A stretch of DNA of 64,000 nucleotides from Rubrivivax sp. (GCA_004210455.1 SEFA01000010.1:55654-119653), one strand, 5' to 3'. Positions 34,816 through 43,615 are shown, counted from the stretch's first letter. Numbers and translations: made by a program. Notes: generated by a model from the letters alone, not told the origin.

Positions 34816-35724
34816 TCAGCGCGAACCGCCGAGGTCGTAGTTCCAGCGCAACTCGCGGCCCGCGGGAATGTCCTCGGACGCACGGAAGGCGTGGATGCGC
34901 GCGGTCCAGCCGTGACGCAGGCGCACCGGGAAGGATTCGCCGCGCACGTTGTAGCCAGCGCCCGGATGACCGGCGGGCACGCCTTGTGCATCGAAGAGAA
35001 ACAAGGTGTTCATCAGCGACAGCAGGTTCTCGCCGTTCACGGCCACGGAGCCGATGGGATCGGAGGCCGACATGAGGTAGCGGTCGTCGTCCAGCAGGAA
35101 GAGGTCGACCTCGTCGAGCAGCTGTCCGCCGTAGACGCCCAGGCAGGTGCCGCGCTCGATGTCGTGACGCGCGAACAGGCCGCGTTGGCCGATGAGCGCG
35201 GCCTCCTGCGGCGAGCGCAGGTCGGCCGCCGCGATCACGCGCGGCTCCAGCAGCCGCAGCGCATGCGCGGCGCGGGCGCGTCGGCCGACGCGCGCATCGA
35301 CGTAAGGCGCGATGTCGGCGAAGGCGTCCGCGCGATCGAGCACGTCCACGACATGCACGACGCCGTGGTCGGCATCGCGGAACGGCGGATCGCCCGCGTG
35401 CTCGAGCACGTAGTCGCGACGCGCGACGCGGTCGCGATGGCGCAGCCGCACCTGCGCGAGCAGCGCGAGCCAGCGCTCGGTGCCGTAGGACATCACCGCG
35501 AGCTGACGCGCGCGGTCCTCGGTCGAGGCGTCCCCGCCGTCCGTCGGCATCAGCGCGAGCACGCGATGCTGGCAGTCCAGCACGTGGGCCATGTGCGCGC
35601 GGCGGCGGCGCGGCGAATCGGGCATCGCGTCGATGCGCCGGTAGCCGTCCCACAACCAGCGGTCCACGTCCGCGCGGTCTGCGCCTTCGTGGGGCCGGAC
35701 CGTATCGATGAGCACCTCGTCCAT
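34816..35724 (-). CDS. SET-domain protein, candidate T3SS-delivered lysine methyltransferase
   Basis: 302 residues from ATG 35724 with a strong GGAGG site. The C-terminal domain (about 180-298) has the SET pattern: GLFARHDIERG at 182-192 (S-adenosylmethionine-binding start), VYGGQL, then SLMNTLF near 236-242 in place of the usual NHxxxPN motif, then SEDIPAGRELRWNYD at 283-297, equivalent to the conserved ELxYDY. The N-terminal about 175 residues are unknown, charged, with no signal peptide. In eukaryotic pathogens and in some secretion-system effectors SET proteins modify histones or host proteins. A perfect PIP promoter places it in the HrpB regulon. It lies among sugar-uptake genes that do not share this promoter. 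SET call moderately firm; effector role inferred. Confidence 0.8.
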   Translation of the reverse strand: MDEVLIDTVRPHEGADRADVDRWLWDGYRRIDAMPDSPRRRRAHMAHVLDCQHRVLALMPTDGGDASTEDRARQLAVMSYGTERWLALLAQVRLRHRDRVARRDYVLEHAGDPPFRDADHGVVHVVDVLDRADAFADIAPYVDARVGRRARAAHALRLLEPRVIAAADLRSPQEAALIGQRGLFARHDIERGTCLGVYGGQLLDEVDLFLLDDDRYLMSASDPIGSVAVNGENLLSLMNTLFLFDAQGVPAGHPGAGYNVRGESFPVRLRHGWTARIHAFRASEDIPAGRELRWNYDLGGSR

Positions 35725-35749
35725 GCAGCCTCCGGAGGATGGAGGGCCG

Positions 35750-35810
35750 AGTCTGGCCCGCCGCCCGCCGGAAGCAGGGTCGCAGGCGAAGCGAACGCCT
35801 CGCCCGCGAA
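35750..35810 (-). promoter_or_regulatory. Perfect PIP promoter of the SET-domain gene
   Basis: Minus strand: TTCGC-N15-TTCGC (35810 to 35786), then 30 nt, then CAGACT (35755-35750), matching YANNNT. It sits directly after the stop codon of the sugar-binding protein gene, so the SET gene can be induced independently of that gene. Confidence 0.92.
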
Positions 35811-35816
35811 GCCCGC

Positions 35817-37124
35817 TTACTGCGTCCTGGACGCCGCCACCAGGCGATCCATCGCCTGCGCCGGCGTGGTCGAGTCGCTGTTCCAGAACTGGCTGACCAC
35901 GTCCTTGATCGCGCCTTCCGCCGAGGCCCGGACGGCCATGCCGTGGGCGATGGACGGCAGCAGCGTGTTGGCCTTGCCGGCTTCGGCGAAGTCCGCGGCC
36001 GAGGCCTTGGCGCAGTCGTCGTACTTGGCCAGGCTGACGCCCTTGCGCACCGGGATCGAGCCCTTCTCGAGGTTGAAGGATTCCTGCACCGCCGGCGACA
36101 GGGTGGCCGAGGCCATGTCGCGCTGGGCCTGCTGGTTGGCGTCGCCCTTGACCTTGAACATCGCGAACGAGTCGACGTTGAAGGTGTAGGACTTGGCCGT
36201 GCCCGGCGCGGGCACGCACAGGAAGTCCTTGCCCGCGGTCTTGCCGGCGGCCAGGAACTCGCCCTTGGCCCAGTCGCCCATGATCTGCATGGCCGCCTCG
36301 CCCTTCATGACCATCGCGGTGGCGAGGTTCCAGTCGCGGCCCGGCGCGTTGCGGTCGGTGTAGACCTTCAGGCGGCGGAAGGTCGTCAGCGACTTCTCCA
36401 TCGTCGGGCTCTTCAGGCTTGCGGGATCCAGCTGGATCAGCGCCTTGCGGTAGAACTCCGGCCCGCCGGTGCCCAGCACCACGGTTTCGAAGGTGGTGAA
36501 GTCCTGCCACGACTGGCCGCCGTGCGCCAGCGGCGTCACGCCGGCCTTCTTGAGCGCGTCGGCGGCGGTGAAGAACTCGTCCCAGGTCGTCGGCGGCTTC
36601 ACGCCGGCCTTGCGCATCACCTCGGGGTTGATCCACAGCCAGTTCACGCGGTGCACGTTGACCGGCACCGCGATGTAGTGACCCTTGTACTTGACGATGT
36701 TGCTGATCACCGGCAGCAGCAGGTCATCCCAGTGCTCGGCCTTGGCCACGTCGTCGATGTTGGCCAGCATGCCCTCGGCCGCCCAGTCCTGCAGCAGCGG
36801 TCCCTTGATCTGCGCGGCCGTGGGCGCGTTGCCCGAGATGGCGCGCGACTTCAGCACCGTCATCGCCGCGTCGCCCGCGCCGCCCGCCACCGCGAAGTCC
36901 TTCCACTTGTGGCCCTTGGCCTGCAGCTGGTCCTTGAGGCCGGAGATGGCTTTCGCCTCGCCGCCGCTGGTCCACCAGTGCAGGACCTCCAGGTCGCCGG
37001 CGCGTGCGGGGCCGGCCACGACGGCCATCGTCGCCATCGCGGCGGTGGCCAGCAGGGCACGGCGGGTCCACGGGGTGTTCGTCGCTGTTTTCTTGACCGG
37101 TGTCTTCTTGATCGATGTCTTCAT
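35817..37124 (-). CDS. Sugar ABC transporter periplasmic binding protein
   Basis: 435 residues with an N-terminal export signal of twin-arginine appearance (WTRRALLATAAMATMAVVAG, cleavage after about residue 42). The mature part is an extracellular solute-binding protein, family 1, close to glucose/mannose binding proteins (EVLHWWTSGGEAKAISGLKD start, MGDWAKGEFLAAG). No permease or ATPase gene of the same transporter is in the window, so the partners must lie elsewhere. It is followed by the SET-domain gene and preceded by a kinase and an epimerase, suggesting a sugar-utilisation locus. Confidence 0.9.
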   Translation of the reverse strand: MKTSIKKTPVKKTATNTPWTRRALLATAAMATMAVVAGPARAGDLEVLHWWTSGGEAKAISGLKDQLQAKGHKWKDFAVAGGAGDAAMTVLKSRAISGNAPTAAQIKGPLLQDWAAEGMLANIDDVAKAEHWDDLLLPVISNIVKYKGHYIAVPVNVHRVNWLWINPEVMRKAGVKPPTTWDEFFTAADALKKAGVTPLAHGGQSWQDFTTFETVVLGTGGPEFYRKALIQLDPASLKSPTMEKSLTTFRRLKVYTDRNAPGRDWNLATAMVMKGEAAMQIMGDWAKGEFLAAGKTAGKDFLCVPAPGTAKSYTFNVDSFAMFKVKGDANQQAQRDMASATLSPAVQESFNLEKGSIPVRKGVSLAKYDDCAKASAADFAEAGKANTLLPSIAHGMAVRASAEGAIKDVVSQFWNSDSTTPAQAMDRLVAASRTQ

Positions 37125-37183
37125 CGTTGTCTCCTCTTGTCTCCGGGGATGGAGGGGTTGTCGTTGATCGACGGGATGGAAGG

Positions 37184-38146
37184 TCAGGCCGCCCCTTCCG
37201 CTTGAAGCTGGTCATACAGACGCGAGACGGTCGCCGCGTCCGGCGGCGTGGCGCCGCGCTGCAGGCAGGCGGCGGAGCCGGCCGCGAGCGCTGCGTGCAG
37301 ATGCGCGCGCAGCGGGCGTTGCGGATGCCGGTGCAGGCTGTGCAGCAGTCCCGCGACCGCGGCATCGCCCGCGCCGACGGTGTCGGCGACGGTCACCGCC
37401 GGCGCGCGCGCCATGCAGGCCGCGTCGCCGCGCGACAGGTAGGCCACGCCGCCGCCGCGCGTCAGCAGATAGAGCGCGTCAGGATTGAACGCGCGCAACC
37501 GCGTCATCGCGTCGTCGAGTTCGAGTCCCGGGAACAGGCCGCGCAGGTCGTCGTCGGACACCTTGATCACGTCGGCCAGTGCGCACATGCGGCGCAGCGT
37601 CGGCTCGTAGCCCTGCGCCATCAGGGTGCGGAAGTTGGGGTCGTAGCTGATGCGGACGCCCTGCCCCTTCAGCCGTTCGGCCAACGCGACCAGCCGCGAG
37701 GCCAGCGGCTCGCGCGCCAGGCTGATGCCGCCGAAGTGCGCGCGGCGCGCTTCGCCGGACCAGCCGTCAGGCAGCGCGTCCGGATCGAAGTGCAGGTCGG
37801 CGCTGTCGCCGCCGACGAAGAAGTAGCGCGGCGGCTCGCCCTGCTCGACGATGGCCAGCAGCGGCGCGCGGTCGACCTGCTGCATCAGCCGCGTGTCCAG
37901 GCCGACGGCGGTGCTCGCCCGCACCAGCTCGTCGCCGAACAGGTCGCGGCTCACCGCGCCGGCGAAGGCCGTTCGCGCCCCCAGCGCCGCCAACGCGCGG
38001 GCCACGTTCCAGGTCGAGCCGCCGACGCGGCTGATCCATTGATCGGGCGCCTGCTGCAGCATGTCGGTCAGCGCCTCGCCGAGGCACAGCAGTTCGGGGG
38101 CGTCAGTCATCGCATCCGCCGTCGCCCGGGCATCCGCATCACGCAT
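37184..38146 (-). CDS. PfkB-family carbohydrate kinase, probable fructokinase
   Basis: 320 residues from ATG 38146, overlapping the epimerase stop; ATG at 38110 (residue 13) is also plausible. PfkB signatures are present: the N-terminal GGSTWNVARALAALGAR and the C-terminal ATP/anion-hole motif DTVGAGDA. Together with the AGE-family protein it would phosphorylate the fructose that such enzymes form from mannose. Substrate is inferred from context, not proven by motifs. Confidence 0.9.
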   Translation of the reverse strand: MRDADARATADAMTDAPELLCLGEALTDMLQQAPDQWISRVGGSTWNVARALAALGARTAFAGAVSRDLFGDELVRASTAVGLDTRLMQQVDRAPLLAIVEQGEPPRYFFVGGDSADLHFDPDALPDGWSGEARRAHFGGISLAREPLASRLVALAERLKGQGVRISYDPNFRTLMAQGYEPTLRRMCALADVIKVSDDDLRGLFPGLELDDAMTRLRAFNPDALYLLTRGGGVAYLSRGDAACMARAPAVTVADTVGAGDAAVAGLLHSLHRHPQRPLRAHLHAALAAGSAACLQRGATPPDAATVSRLYDQLQAEGAA

Positions 38147-39416
38147 GACCTGCCCCTTGATCGATACCCCGCATGCCCACGCCGTCCAGCACGTCGACGA
38201 TGTCGTAGCACGCGCCCATGGTGTGGTAATCGACCTTGCCCGCCGGGCTCTTCTCGTCGCTGTACTTGCGGTTCGCGCCGTCGAGGATGCGATACCAGGC
38301 GCCGTGCGCGTGGTCGACGAAGTGCGTCCAGCTGTAGGCCCACAGGCGCTGGTACCAGTCCCAGTAGACCGGATCGCCGGTGCGCGCGGCCAGGCGCGCG
38401 GCGGCGGCGGCGCTTTCGGCCTGCACCCAGAAGTACTTGTCCGGATCGCAGACGCTCAAGTCCGGCGCCAGCGAGTAGCACAGCCCGCCATGCTCGGCAT
38501 CCCAGCCGCGGCGAACGGCCACGAGGAACAGCTTGGTGGCGGTCGGCAGCACCCAGGCCAGGTCCTGGTCGAGGTGCTCCGCGCGGGCTTCCAGCTGCAG
38601 CAGCAGCTTGGTCCACTCGGTGAAGTGGCCCGGCTGGTAGCCCCACGGACGGAAGAGATTGGCCGGATCGTCGCGGTTGTACAGCCAGTCCGGTTGCCAA
38701 TGCGCGTCGTAGTGCTCCCAGACCAGCCCGCCGCAGCGCTCGGCCTGGCGGCGGGTGATGTGCTGCGCCACGAGCGCGGCGCGCTCCAGGTAGCGTCGCT
38801 CGCCCGTCGCGTCGAAAGCCGCCAGCAGCGCCTCGCACGCGTGCATGTTGGCGTTCTGGCCGCGATACGGCGACAGCACGTGCCACTGCGGGCGCGCCTC
38901 GTCGGCGTAGAGGCCGGCGGCCTCGTCCCAGAAGTGTTCCTCCATCAGCGCGAAGGTCTCGGCGATCCACGGCCGGACCTCGTCCACGCCGGCCATCGCC
39001 GCATGCGCGTAGGCCAGCAGCACGAAGGCCAGACCATAGGCGTGGCGCGTGCCGTCGAGCACTTCGGCCTTGCCGTCGCGCCAATCCAGCAGCCACGCGT
39101 AGCCGCGCAGCGCGCCGTCGACATGCGCCTCGCGCAGGAATCGCACGCCGTGCCGCACGCCGTCGAGGTAGTTCGCGTCGCCGAAGCGCCGGTAGGCCAT
39201 CGCGTAGGTGAACACGTATCGCGTGCTGCTCACCAGGTGCCGCTGGTGCGCGTTGTAGACGGTGCCGTCGTCCTTGAAGAAGTGGAAGAAGCCGCCGCTC
39301 GGGTCGATGCAGCGCGGATGGTAGAAGTCCATCGTGTGCCGCGCGTGGGCCAGCAGCACGTCGCGGGAGCGGAAGTCGGGCAGGTCGCCGGGCGCGGGAG
39401 CGTGGGTGTCGGTCAT
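38139..39416 (-). CDS. AGE-family sugar epimerase/isomerase (mannose isomerase-like)
   Basis: 425 residues from ATG 39416. N-acylglucosamine 2-epimerase family, an alpha6/alpha6 barrel (FFHFFKDDGTVYNAHQRHLV, DGTRHAYGLAFVLLAYAHAA, WEHYDAHWQPDW). Within this family some members interconvert mannose and fructose. The neighbouring PfkB kinase and LacI regulator support a mannose-to-fructose-6-phosphate route, an inference. It overlaps the kinase gene by 8 bp. Confidence 0.88.
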   Translation of the reverse strand: MTDTHAPAPGDLPDFRSRDVLLAHARHTMDFYHPRCIDPSGGFFHFFKDDGTVYNAHQRHLVSSTRYVFTYAMAYRRFGDANYLDGVRHGVRFLREAHVDGALRGYAWLLDWRDGKAEVLDGTRHAYGLAFVLLAYAHAAMAGVDEVRPWIAETFALMEEHFWDEAAGLYADEARPQWHVLSPYRGQNANMHACEALLAAFDATGERRYLERAALVAQHITRRQAERCGGLVWEHYDAHWQPDWLYNRDDPANLFRPWGYQPGHFTEWTKLLLQLEARAEHLDQDLAWVLPTATKLFLVAVRRGWDAEHGGLCYSLAPDLSVCDPDKYFWVQAESAAAAARLAARTGDPVYWDWYQRLWAYSWTHFVDHAHGAWYRILDGANRKYSDEKSPAGKVDYHTMGACYDIVDVLDGVGMRGIDQGAGHA

Positions 39417-39433
39417 GCGGTCAGTGTGGGGGG

Positions 39434-40423
39434 TCAGTCGTTGCTGCTGGTGCTGTCGCGCACGATCAGTTCCACCGGCAGGGTCAGTTCTTGAGGTTCG
39501 TCCGCCGACGTGGCCAGCAGCAGCTCCACGCCCTTGGCGCCGAGCGACTCCTTGTCGACGCGCACGGTGCTCAGCGGCGGATGGGCGACGGAGGCGCCGC
39601 CGATGTCGTCGAAGCCGACGACGGCGATGTCTTCGGGAATGCGCAGCCCGTCGTTCAGGCACTGGCGCATCGCCACCAGCGCGGCGCTGTCGTTGAAGCA
39701 GACGACGGCGTCGGGCCGCTTGCGGCGTCCGAGCAGCACCTGCATCGCCGCGATGACGCCGGCCTCGCCGTCGCCCAGCTGCGGCGCGATGACCTCGAGG
39801 TCGGGATCGGCCTGCACCTGGGCCTCGAACAGCGCACGCCGGTAGCCGCGCGCGCGCTGCTCCAGGCTGTAGTGCGCCGGCGATCCGGAGATCAGCCCGA
39901 TCGTGCGCCGACCGCTGCGCAGCAGGTGGCTGGTCGCGAGGAAGCTGCCGTGCTGGTGGTCCGGATTCACCGAGGTCATCCCGCGCCGGTGCAGGTCGAC
40001 GAGCACCGTCGGCTTGCCGCTGCGCTTGAGGGTCTCCAGCACCTCCGGCTCGAAGTAGCCGACGCATAGGAACGCGTCCAGCTGGTGCCCGCGGGTCTGC
40101 TCCACGATCGGCTGGCCGGGGCCCGCGACGATGAAGGACAGCGACAGGCCCTCGCGCCGGCAGACCTGCTCCGCGCCGTGCAGCACGGCGGAGAAGAACG
40201 GGCTGGACGCCAGGGTGTTGTGCTGGCTGTGCAGCAGGAAGCCGATGCGGCGGATCTTGTTCTTGCGCAGCTGCGCGAAGTCGTAGCCCAGCCGCAGGGC
40301 GGTGTCGCGGACGACCTGGCGGGTCTCTTCCGACAGCCCGGACTGGTTGCGAAGCCCGCGCGACACGGTGCCGATGGACAGGCCGGACGCCTTGGCGATA
40401 TCGCGGATGGTGGTGCTGCTCAT
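39434..40423 (-). CDS. LacI-family transcriptional regulator
   Basis: 329 residues with the classical LacI DNA-binding head (TIRDIAKASGLSIGTVSRGL, residues 5-24) and a periplasmic-binding-protein-like sensor domain ending in a VDKESLGAKGVELLL motif. It is the first gene of the sugar module and probably responds to the sugar handled downstream. Start ATG 40423; the upstream region contains an inverted repeat around GAAGGGCCCTTTTC at about 40440 that could be an operator. Confidence 0.93.
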   Translation of the reverse strand: MSSTTIRDIAKASGLSIGTVSRGLRNQSGLSEETRQVVRDTALRLGYDFAQLRKNKIRRIGFLLHSQHNTLASSPFFSAVLHGAEQVCRREGLSLSFIVAGPGQPIVEQTRGHQLDAFLCVGYFEPEVLETLKRSGKPTVLVDLHRRGMTSVNPDHQHGSFLATSHLLRSGRRTIGLISGSPAHYSLEQRARGYRRALFEAQVQADPDLEVIAPQLGDGEAGVIAAMQVLLGRRKRPDAVVCFNDSAALVAMRQCLNDGLRIPEDIAVVGFDDIGGASVAHPPLSTVRVDKESLGAKGVELLLATSADEPQELTLPVELIVRDSTSSND

Positions 40424-40579
40424 GGGTGGCGACGATTCTTGAAGGGCCCTTTTCAGGGGTCAACGAAGTCGCGCCAGTTTCCCAATTGTTTAGGGCCGTC
40501 CGGTAAACAAGCGTTCGCGGCGGGCGTCCGGCGGATCGCCTCTCGTGGCTGTCGAGCCTCGGCGGAACTCAGGCCGCCG

Positions 40580-41155
40580 TCACGCCGGTCGTGACGCCGC
40601 CGGCATGTAGGGCCAGGCGACCACGGCGGCGATGGTCATCGCCGCGCTCAGGATCAAGGTCGCCAGCACCGGCTCGAAACCGACGGACCGGAGCAGCGTG
40701 ACGAGCACGGCGCCGGCCAGAACGCCGACGGCGCGCGGCGCATGAAGACCGCCGCGGATCGGGCGGTGGCCCTGGCGACGGATGACGTCGGCGCCGGAGC
40801 GGGCCGTCGCGTCCAGCGTTGCGGCGAAGGCGCCGAAGACGAACTGGGCCAGACCGAGCCACGCTGGCGCCCCGGCCAGCGCGATGAGCGGCAGGAGCGC
40901 CGCCAGACCGATCCCGCCCATCAGCACGATCGTCGCTCCGCATGGGCGCCGCGGCGCCGTTCCTGCGACCGAGACGGCCGCCAGGGCGCCCAGGATCGAC
41001 AGCGTGAGGAGCGGCGCCGGCGTCCCGGTCGCCAGCGCGGCCCAGCCGCCGACACCGAGCCCGGCGACAAGCGCCGCGAGCCGGACCGCCAGGGCCGCTT
41101 CCGGTCGTTCGTCGGCAGGATTCATCGGTGGCCAGCGGCTCGAGAGCGCGCTCAC
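40580..41155 (-). CDS. Small polytopic membrane protein, half-size MFS-like
   Basis: 191 residues from GTG 41155, which overlaps the DeoR-regulator stop (GTGA); ATG 41125 would give 181. About six hydrophobic helices (LAALVAGLGVGGWAALA, LLTLSILGALAAVSVAG, IVLMGGIGLAALLPLIALAG, LGLAQFVFGAFAATLD, VGVLAGAVLVTLL, LATLILSAAMTIAAVVAWPY). Resembles the C-terminal half of a major facilitator transporter; it may be a remnant of a full gene or a genuine small protein. It is translated with the DeoR gene. Function unknown. Confidence 0.6.
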   Translation of the reverse strand: MSALSSRWPPMNPADERPEAALAVRLAALVAGLGVGGWAALATGTPAPLLTLSILGALAAVSVAGTAPRRPCGATIVLMGGIGLAALLPLIALAGAPAWLGLAQFVFGAFAATLDATARSGADVIRRQGHRPIRGGLHAPRAVGVLAGAVLVTLLRSVGFEPVLATLILSAAMTIAAVVAWPYMPAASRPA

Positions 41156-41931
41156 GATCCGGCGTCGACCGGCACCACGGTGGCCCCTGCCTCGCGGAGC
41201 GCCTTCATGACAGCGGCGCCGACGTCGCGCTCGACGACCACCGTGTGCAGCGCTTCGATCCCGGCGACCCGATGCGCCGCGGCGGCCTGCAGCTTGTCGC
41301 TGGTGACGAGTCCGACGACGTGGCGGCTGCGTTCGACGAGGGTGCGCTTGAAGGCGGCCTCGCGGAAGTGCGTCGTGAGGAGGCCGTCGCTCATCGACAG
41401 CGCGCAGACGCCCACGAAGCCGCGATCGACGCGCAGGCGCGAGAGGCTGTCCACCGCGGCCGCGTCGACGCAGCCGCCCAGGTGCGGATCGACTTCGCCG
41501 CCGATCATCAGCAGGCGCAGGTCCTGGCGCCGCAGCACCGCGGCGGCGACGTCGACCGCGTTGGTCGCCACGGTCAGGTCCGCGTCCTCGGGCAGGAACT
41601 CGACCAGCGCGAGGTTGGTGGAGCCGGTATCGAGGAACACCAGCTCGCCCGCCTGCACCGTCGCGGCGCCGGCGCGCGCCAAGGCGGACTTGCGGTCGGG
41701 CGCTTCCTTGATCCGCGCGGCGAGCGGCCGGTCGTTGGCCGCGATCGGCACCGCGCCGCCGTAGACGCGCCGGCACAGGCCGTCCGCGGCCAGCGCGCGC
41801 AGGTCGCGCCGGATGGCGTCTTCGGACAGCTTGAACTCGGCCGCGAGATCCGCCGCGACCACGGCGTGACCGGCGGACAGCCGCGCCGCGATGACGTGGC
41901 GGCGGGCGTGAGGAAGATCGGCGAGCGACAT
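41152..41931 (-). CDS. DeoR/GlpR-family transcriptional regulator
   Basis: 259 residues from ATG 41931. N-terminal DeoR helix-turn-helix (HARRHVIAARLSAGHAVVAADLAAEFKLSEDAIRRDLRALAADG region, with the AIRRDLRAL recognition motif) and a C-terminal sugar-phosphate sensor domain (FLDTGSTNLALVEFLP, LTVATNAVDVAAAV). These regulators usually sense phosphorylated sugars. It is coupled to the small membrane protein downstream, which may be its target or a transporter. Confidence 0.92.
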   Translation of the reverse strand: MSLADLPHARRHVIAARLSAGHAVVAADLAAEFKLSEDAIRRDLRALAADGLCRRVYGGAVPIAANDRPLAARIKEAPDRKSALARAGAATVQAGELVFLDTGSTNLALVEFLPEDADLTVATNAVDVAAAVLRRQDLRLLMIGGEVDPHLGGCVDAAAVDSLSRLRVDRGFVGVCALSMSDGLLTTHFREAAFKRTLVERSRHVVGLVTSDKLQAAAAHRVAGIEALHTVVVERDVGAAVMKALREAGATVVPVDAGS

Positions 41932-41986
41932 GGCGTCCCAGGAAAGTGAGACGCGATTTTGCACGTTTTCAATCGATCATGCACAT

Positions 41987-43123
41987 TCATGCACGATTTT
42001 CCGCCTGCTCGCAGTAGTGCAGCACGTGTTTGCGGAACTGGCTGTGCAGGCTGGCCGCGCCGCTGCCGGGAATGCCTTCGAAGTGGTGTCCCGTCCCCAG
42101 CCCCGACAGGCCCGGCAGCTTGCCGCGCAGGCCTGCGACCGGATCGCCGTAGGGTGAGTAGGCATGAATCAGGACCTTGGCCCGCGCGACGTTGCCCTGC
42201 GGCAGCTGCCTGATCAATCCGTCGCTGAGGTGGGCGGGACAGAACGCGGTGACGGGGACCGGTCGCTGGGACTTCAAGGCGGCGAACATGGCCTCCCCGC
42301 CGCCCTTGGAGTGCCCGACGACCCGCACCGTGTATCCGGAGAACGCCTGGTCCGACGCCACGCGGTCCTGCATCGCGGCCAGCAGGTCGGCGCCCTGGCG
42401 ATAGCTCTTGGGCGTGCCGCCGAGGCCGGCGTGGACGTTGGCCCCCCACTGCGACAGCGTCGACATGAAGTTCCCTTTCGGCGCGGATCGCTCGGCCAGC
42501 GTGCCCTTGACCTTCTTGCCGGACGAGGTGCCGCCGAAGGCCAGCACCAGTTCACGCGTCGTCCGGTTGTGCAGGACCACCGCCGTCAATCCCGTGTCGC
42601 GGTCGACGATGGCCCCGGCGCCGCGCTCGACACCGGACAGACGCAGGCCGATCTCGTTGCGCAGGTGATCGGCCAGCGCCACCTGCGGCGACCAGCCGTC
42701 GGGCAGGCTGTCGGGATCGCGCTTGTAAGGGAAGCTCGCCAGTTGCGCGTTGCGTCGCAGCGTCTCCAGCGCGGACGGATCGTTCGGCATCGGGCGTTTC
42801 TCGTAGTGCGGGGAGGCCGCCCGCGGCGGCTGCCACTGCGCGGACGACTGCGCGGACGACTGCGCGGACAACGGCACACCCGCCGCCGTCGATGAAGGCG
42901 ACGCCGCCGCGGACATCGCCCCCGCTCGCACCGCCTTCACGTGGCCGCGACGCATGGCGCCTCGCCGCACGAAAGGTCCGTGGGCGTCGTCCGCCTGACG
43001 CAGACCGGCCAACGGCGACCCAGGTCTGAACGACGTGGACTGCGGCTCCGGTCCGGCGACCCGCTCCGGATCGGACGGGATGCCGCCGGAGACCGGGTTC
43101 TGCGCAGGACGGATGCCGGTCAT
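41987..43123 (-). CDS. Lipase-fold (alpha/beta hydrolase) protein, candidate T3SS effector
   Basis: 378 residues from ATG 43123, overlapping the chaperone-like gene's stop by ATGA. The first about 115 residues are Pro/Ser/Ala-rich and disordered, with a short Ser-Ala-Gln repeat (SAQSSAQSSAQW), and have no Sec signal. A lipase class 3-like domain follows: LVLAFGGTSSGKK oxyanion region, nucleophile motif VVGHSKGGGEA (GHSKG) near residue 270, possible catalytic Asp in YSPYGDPVAGL, and His in GTGHHFEG. The paired CesT-like gene upstream is the typical arrangement of chaperone and effector. No PIP box found upstream of the pair. Confidence 0.75.
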   Translation of the reverse strand: MTGIRPAQNPVSGGIPSDPERVAGPEPQSTSFRPGSPLAGLRQADDAHGPFVRRGAMRRGHVKAVRAGAMSAAASPSSTAAGVPLSAQSSAQSSAQWQPPRAASPHYEKRPMPNDPSALETLRRNAQLASFPYKRDPDSLPDGWSPQVALADHLRNEIGLRLSGVERGAGAIVDRDTGLTAVVLHNRTTRELVLAFGGTSSGKKVKGTLAERSAPKGNFMSTLSQWGANVHAGLGGTPKSYRQGADLLAAMQDRVASDQAFSGYTVRVVGHSKGGGEAMFAALKSQRPVPVTAFCPAHLSDGLIRQLPQGNVARAKVLIHAYSPYGDPVAGLRGKLPGLSGLGTGHHFEGIPGSGAASLHSQFRKHVLHYCEQAENRA

Positions 43124-43593
43124 CGCGCGCTCCCGTGCGTGCGCATCAGCAGCGCGGCGGCGCCCGCCCCGGTGGGTCGGCCGACTTGGGTTTCGGCTCG
43201 CACCGCCGCGGCCAGGTCGAGCGTGGCTTCGACGACGTCGGCGAGCGCTTCAGGGTCCTGTGCGATGTCCAGTTCGCGGATGAGCACGAACTGGCGTCGC
43301 AACGGATCGGCGGCGATGACGGCGCCCTCCAGCGCGTCCCGATCCGCATTGAGGCGCAGCAGACGCAGCGCGTGCATCCCCGCGGGATCTTCCTGCGGGA
43401 TCGCCATCACACGCGCCACCAGCATCACGCCGGCGCCGGTGTCCGTCAGTTCCAGCACCAGCTGGACGGTCTCCCCCGCGTCCATCAGCACCAGCAGGCC
43501 GTCTCGGGCCTCCCAGGCCGCGCCGGTGGTGCGCCGCGACAGGGCGGCCACGAGCCGCGCGAAACGCGCGGCGGCTTCCGAAGGTTGAATCAT
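43120..43593 (-). CDS. CesT-like T3SS chaperone for the lipase-fold protein
   Basis: 157 residues, acidic, no signal peptide. It shows the class I chaperone pattern: N-terminal helix (ARFARLVAALSRRTTG), strands including TVQLVLELTDTGAGVMLVARVM, and a C-terminal helix (DPEALADVVEATLDLAAAVR). Overlap with the hydrolase gene indicates coupled translation of a dedicated chaperone and its cargo. The family call is by fold pattern and partnership, so moderate confidence. Confidence 0.65.
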   Translation of the reverse strand: MIQPSEAAARFARLVAALSRRTTGAAWEARDGLLVLMDAGETVQLVLELTDTGAGVMLVARVMAIPQEDPAGMHALRLLRLNADRDALEGAVIAADPLRRQFVLIRELDIAQDPEALADVVEATLDLAAAVRAETQVGRPTGAGAAALLMRTHGSAR

Positions 43594-43615
43594 GGCGAGT
43601 TCGGAGGGTGGAAAA

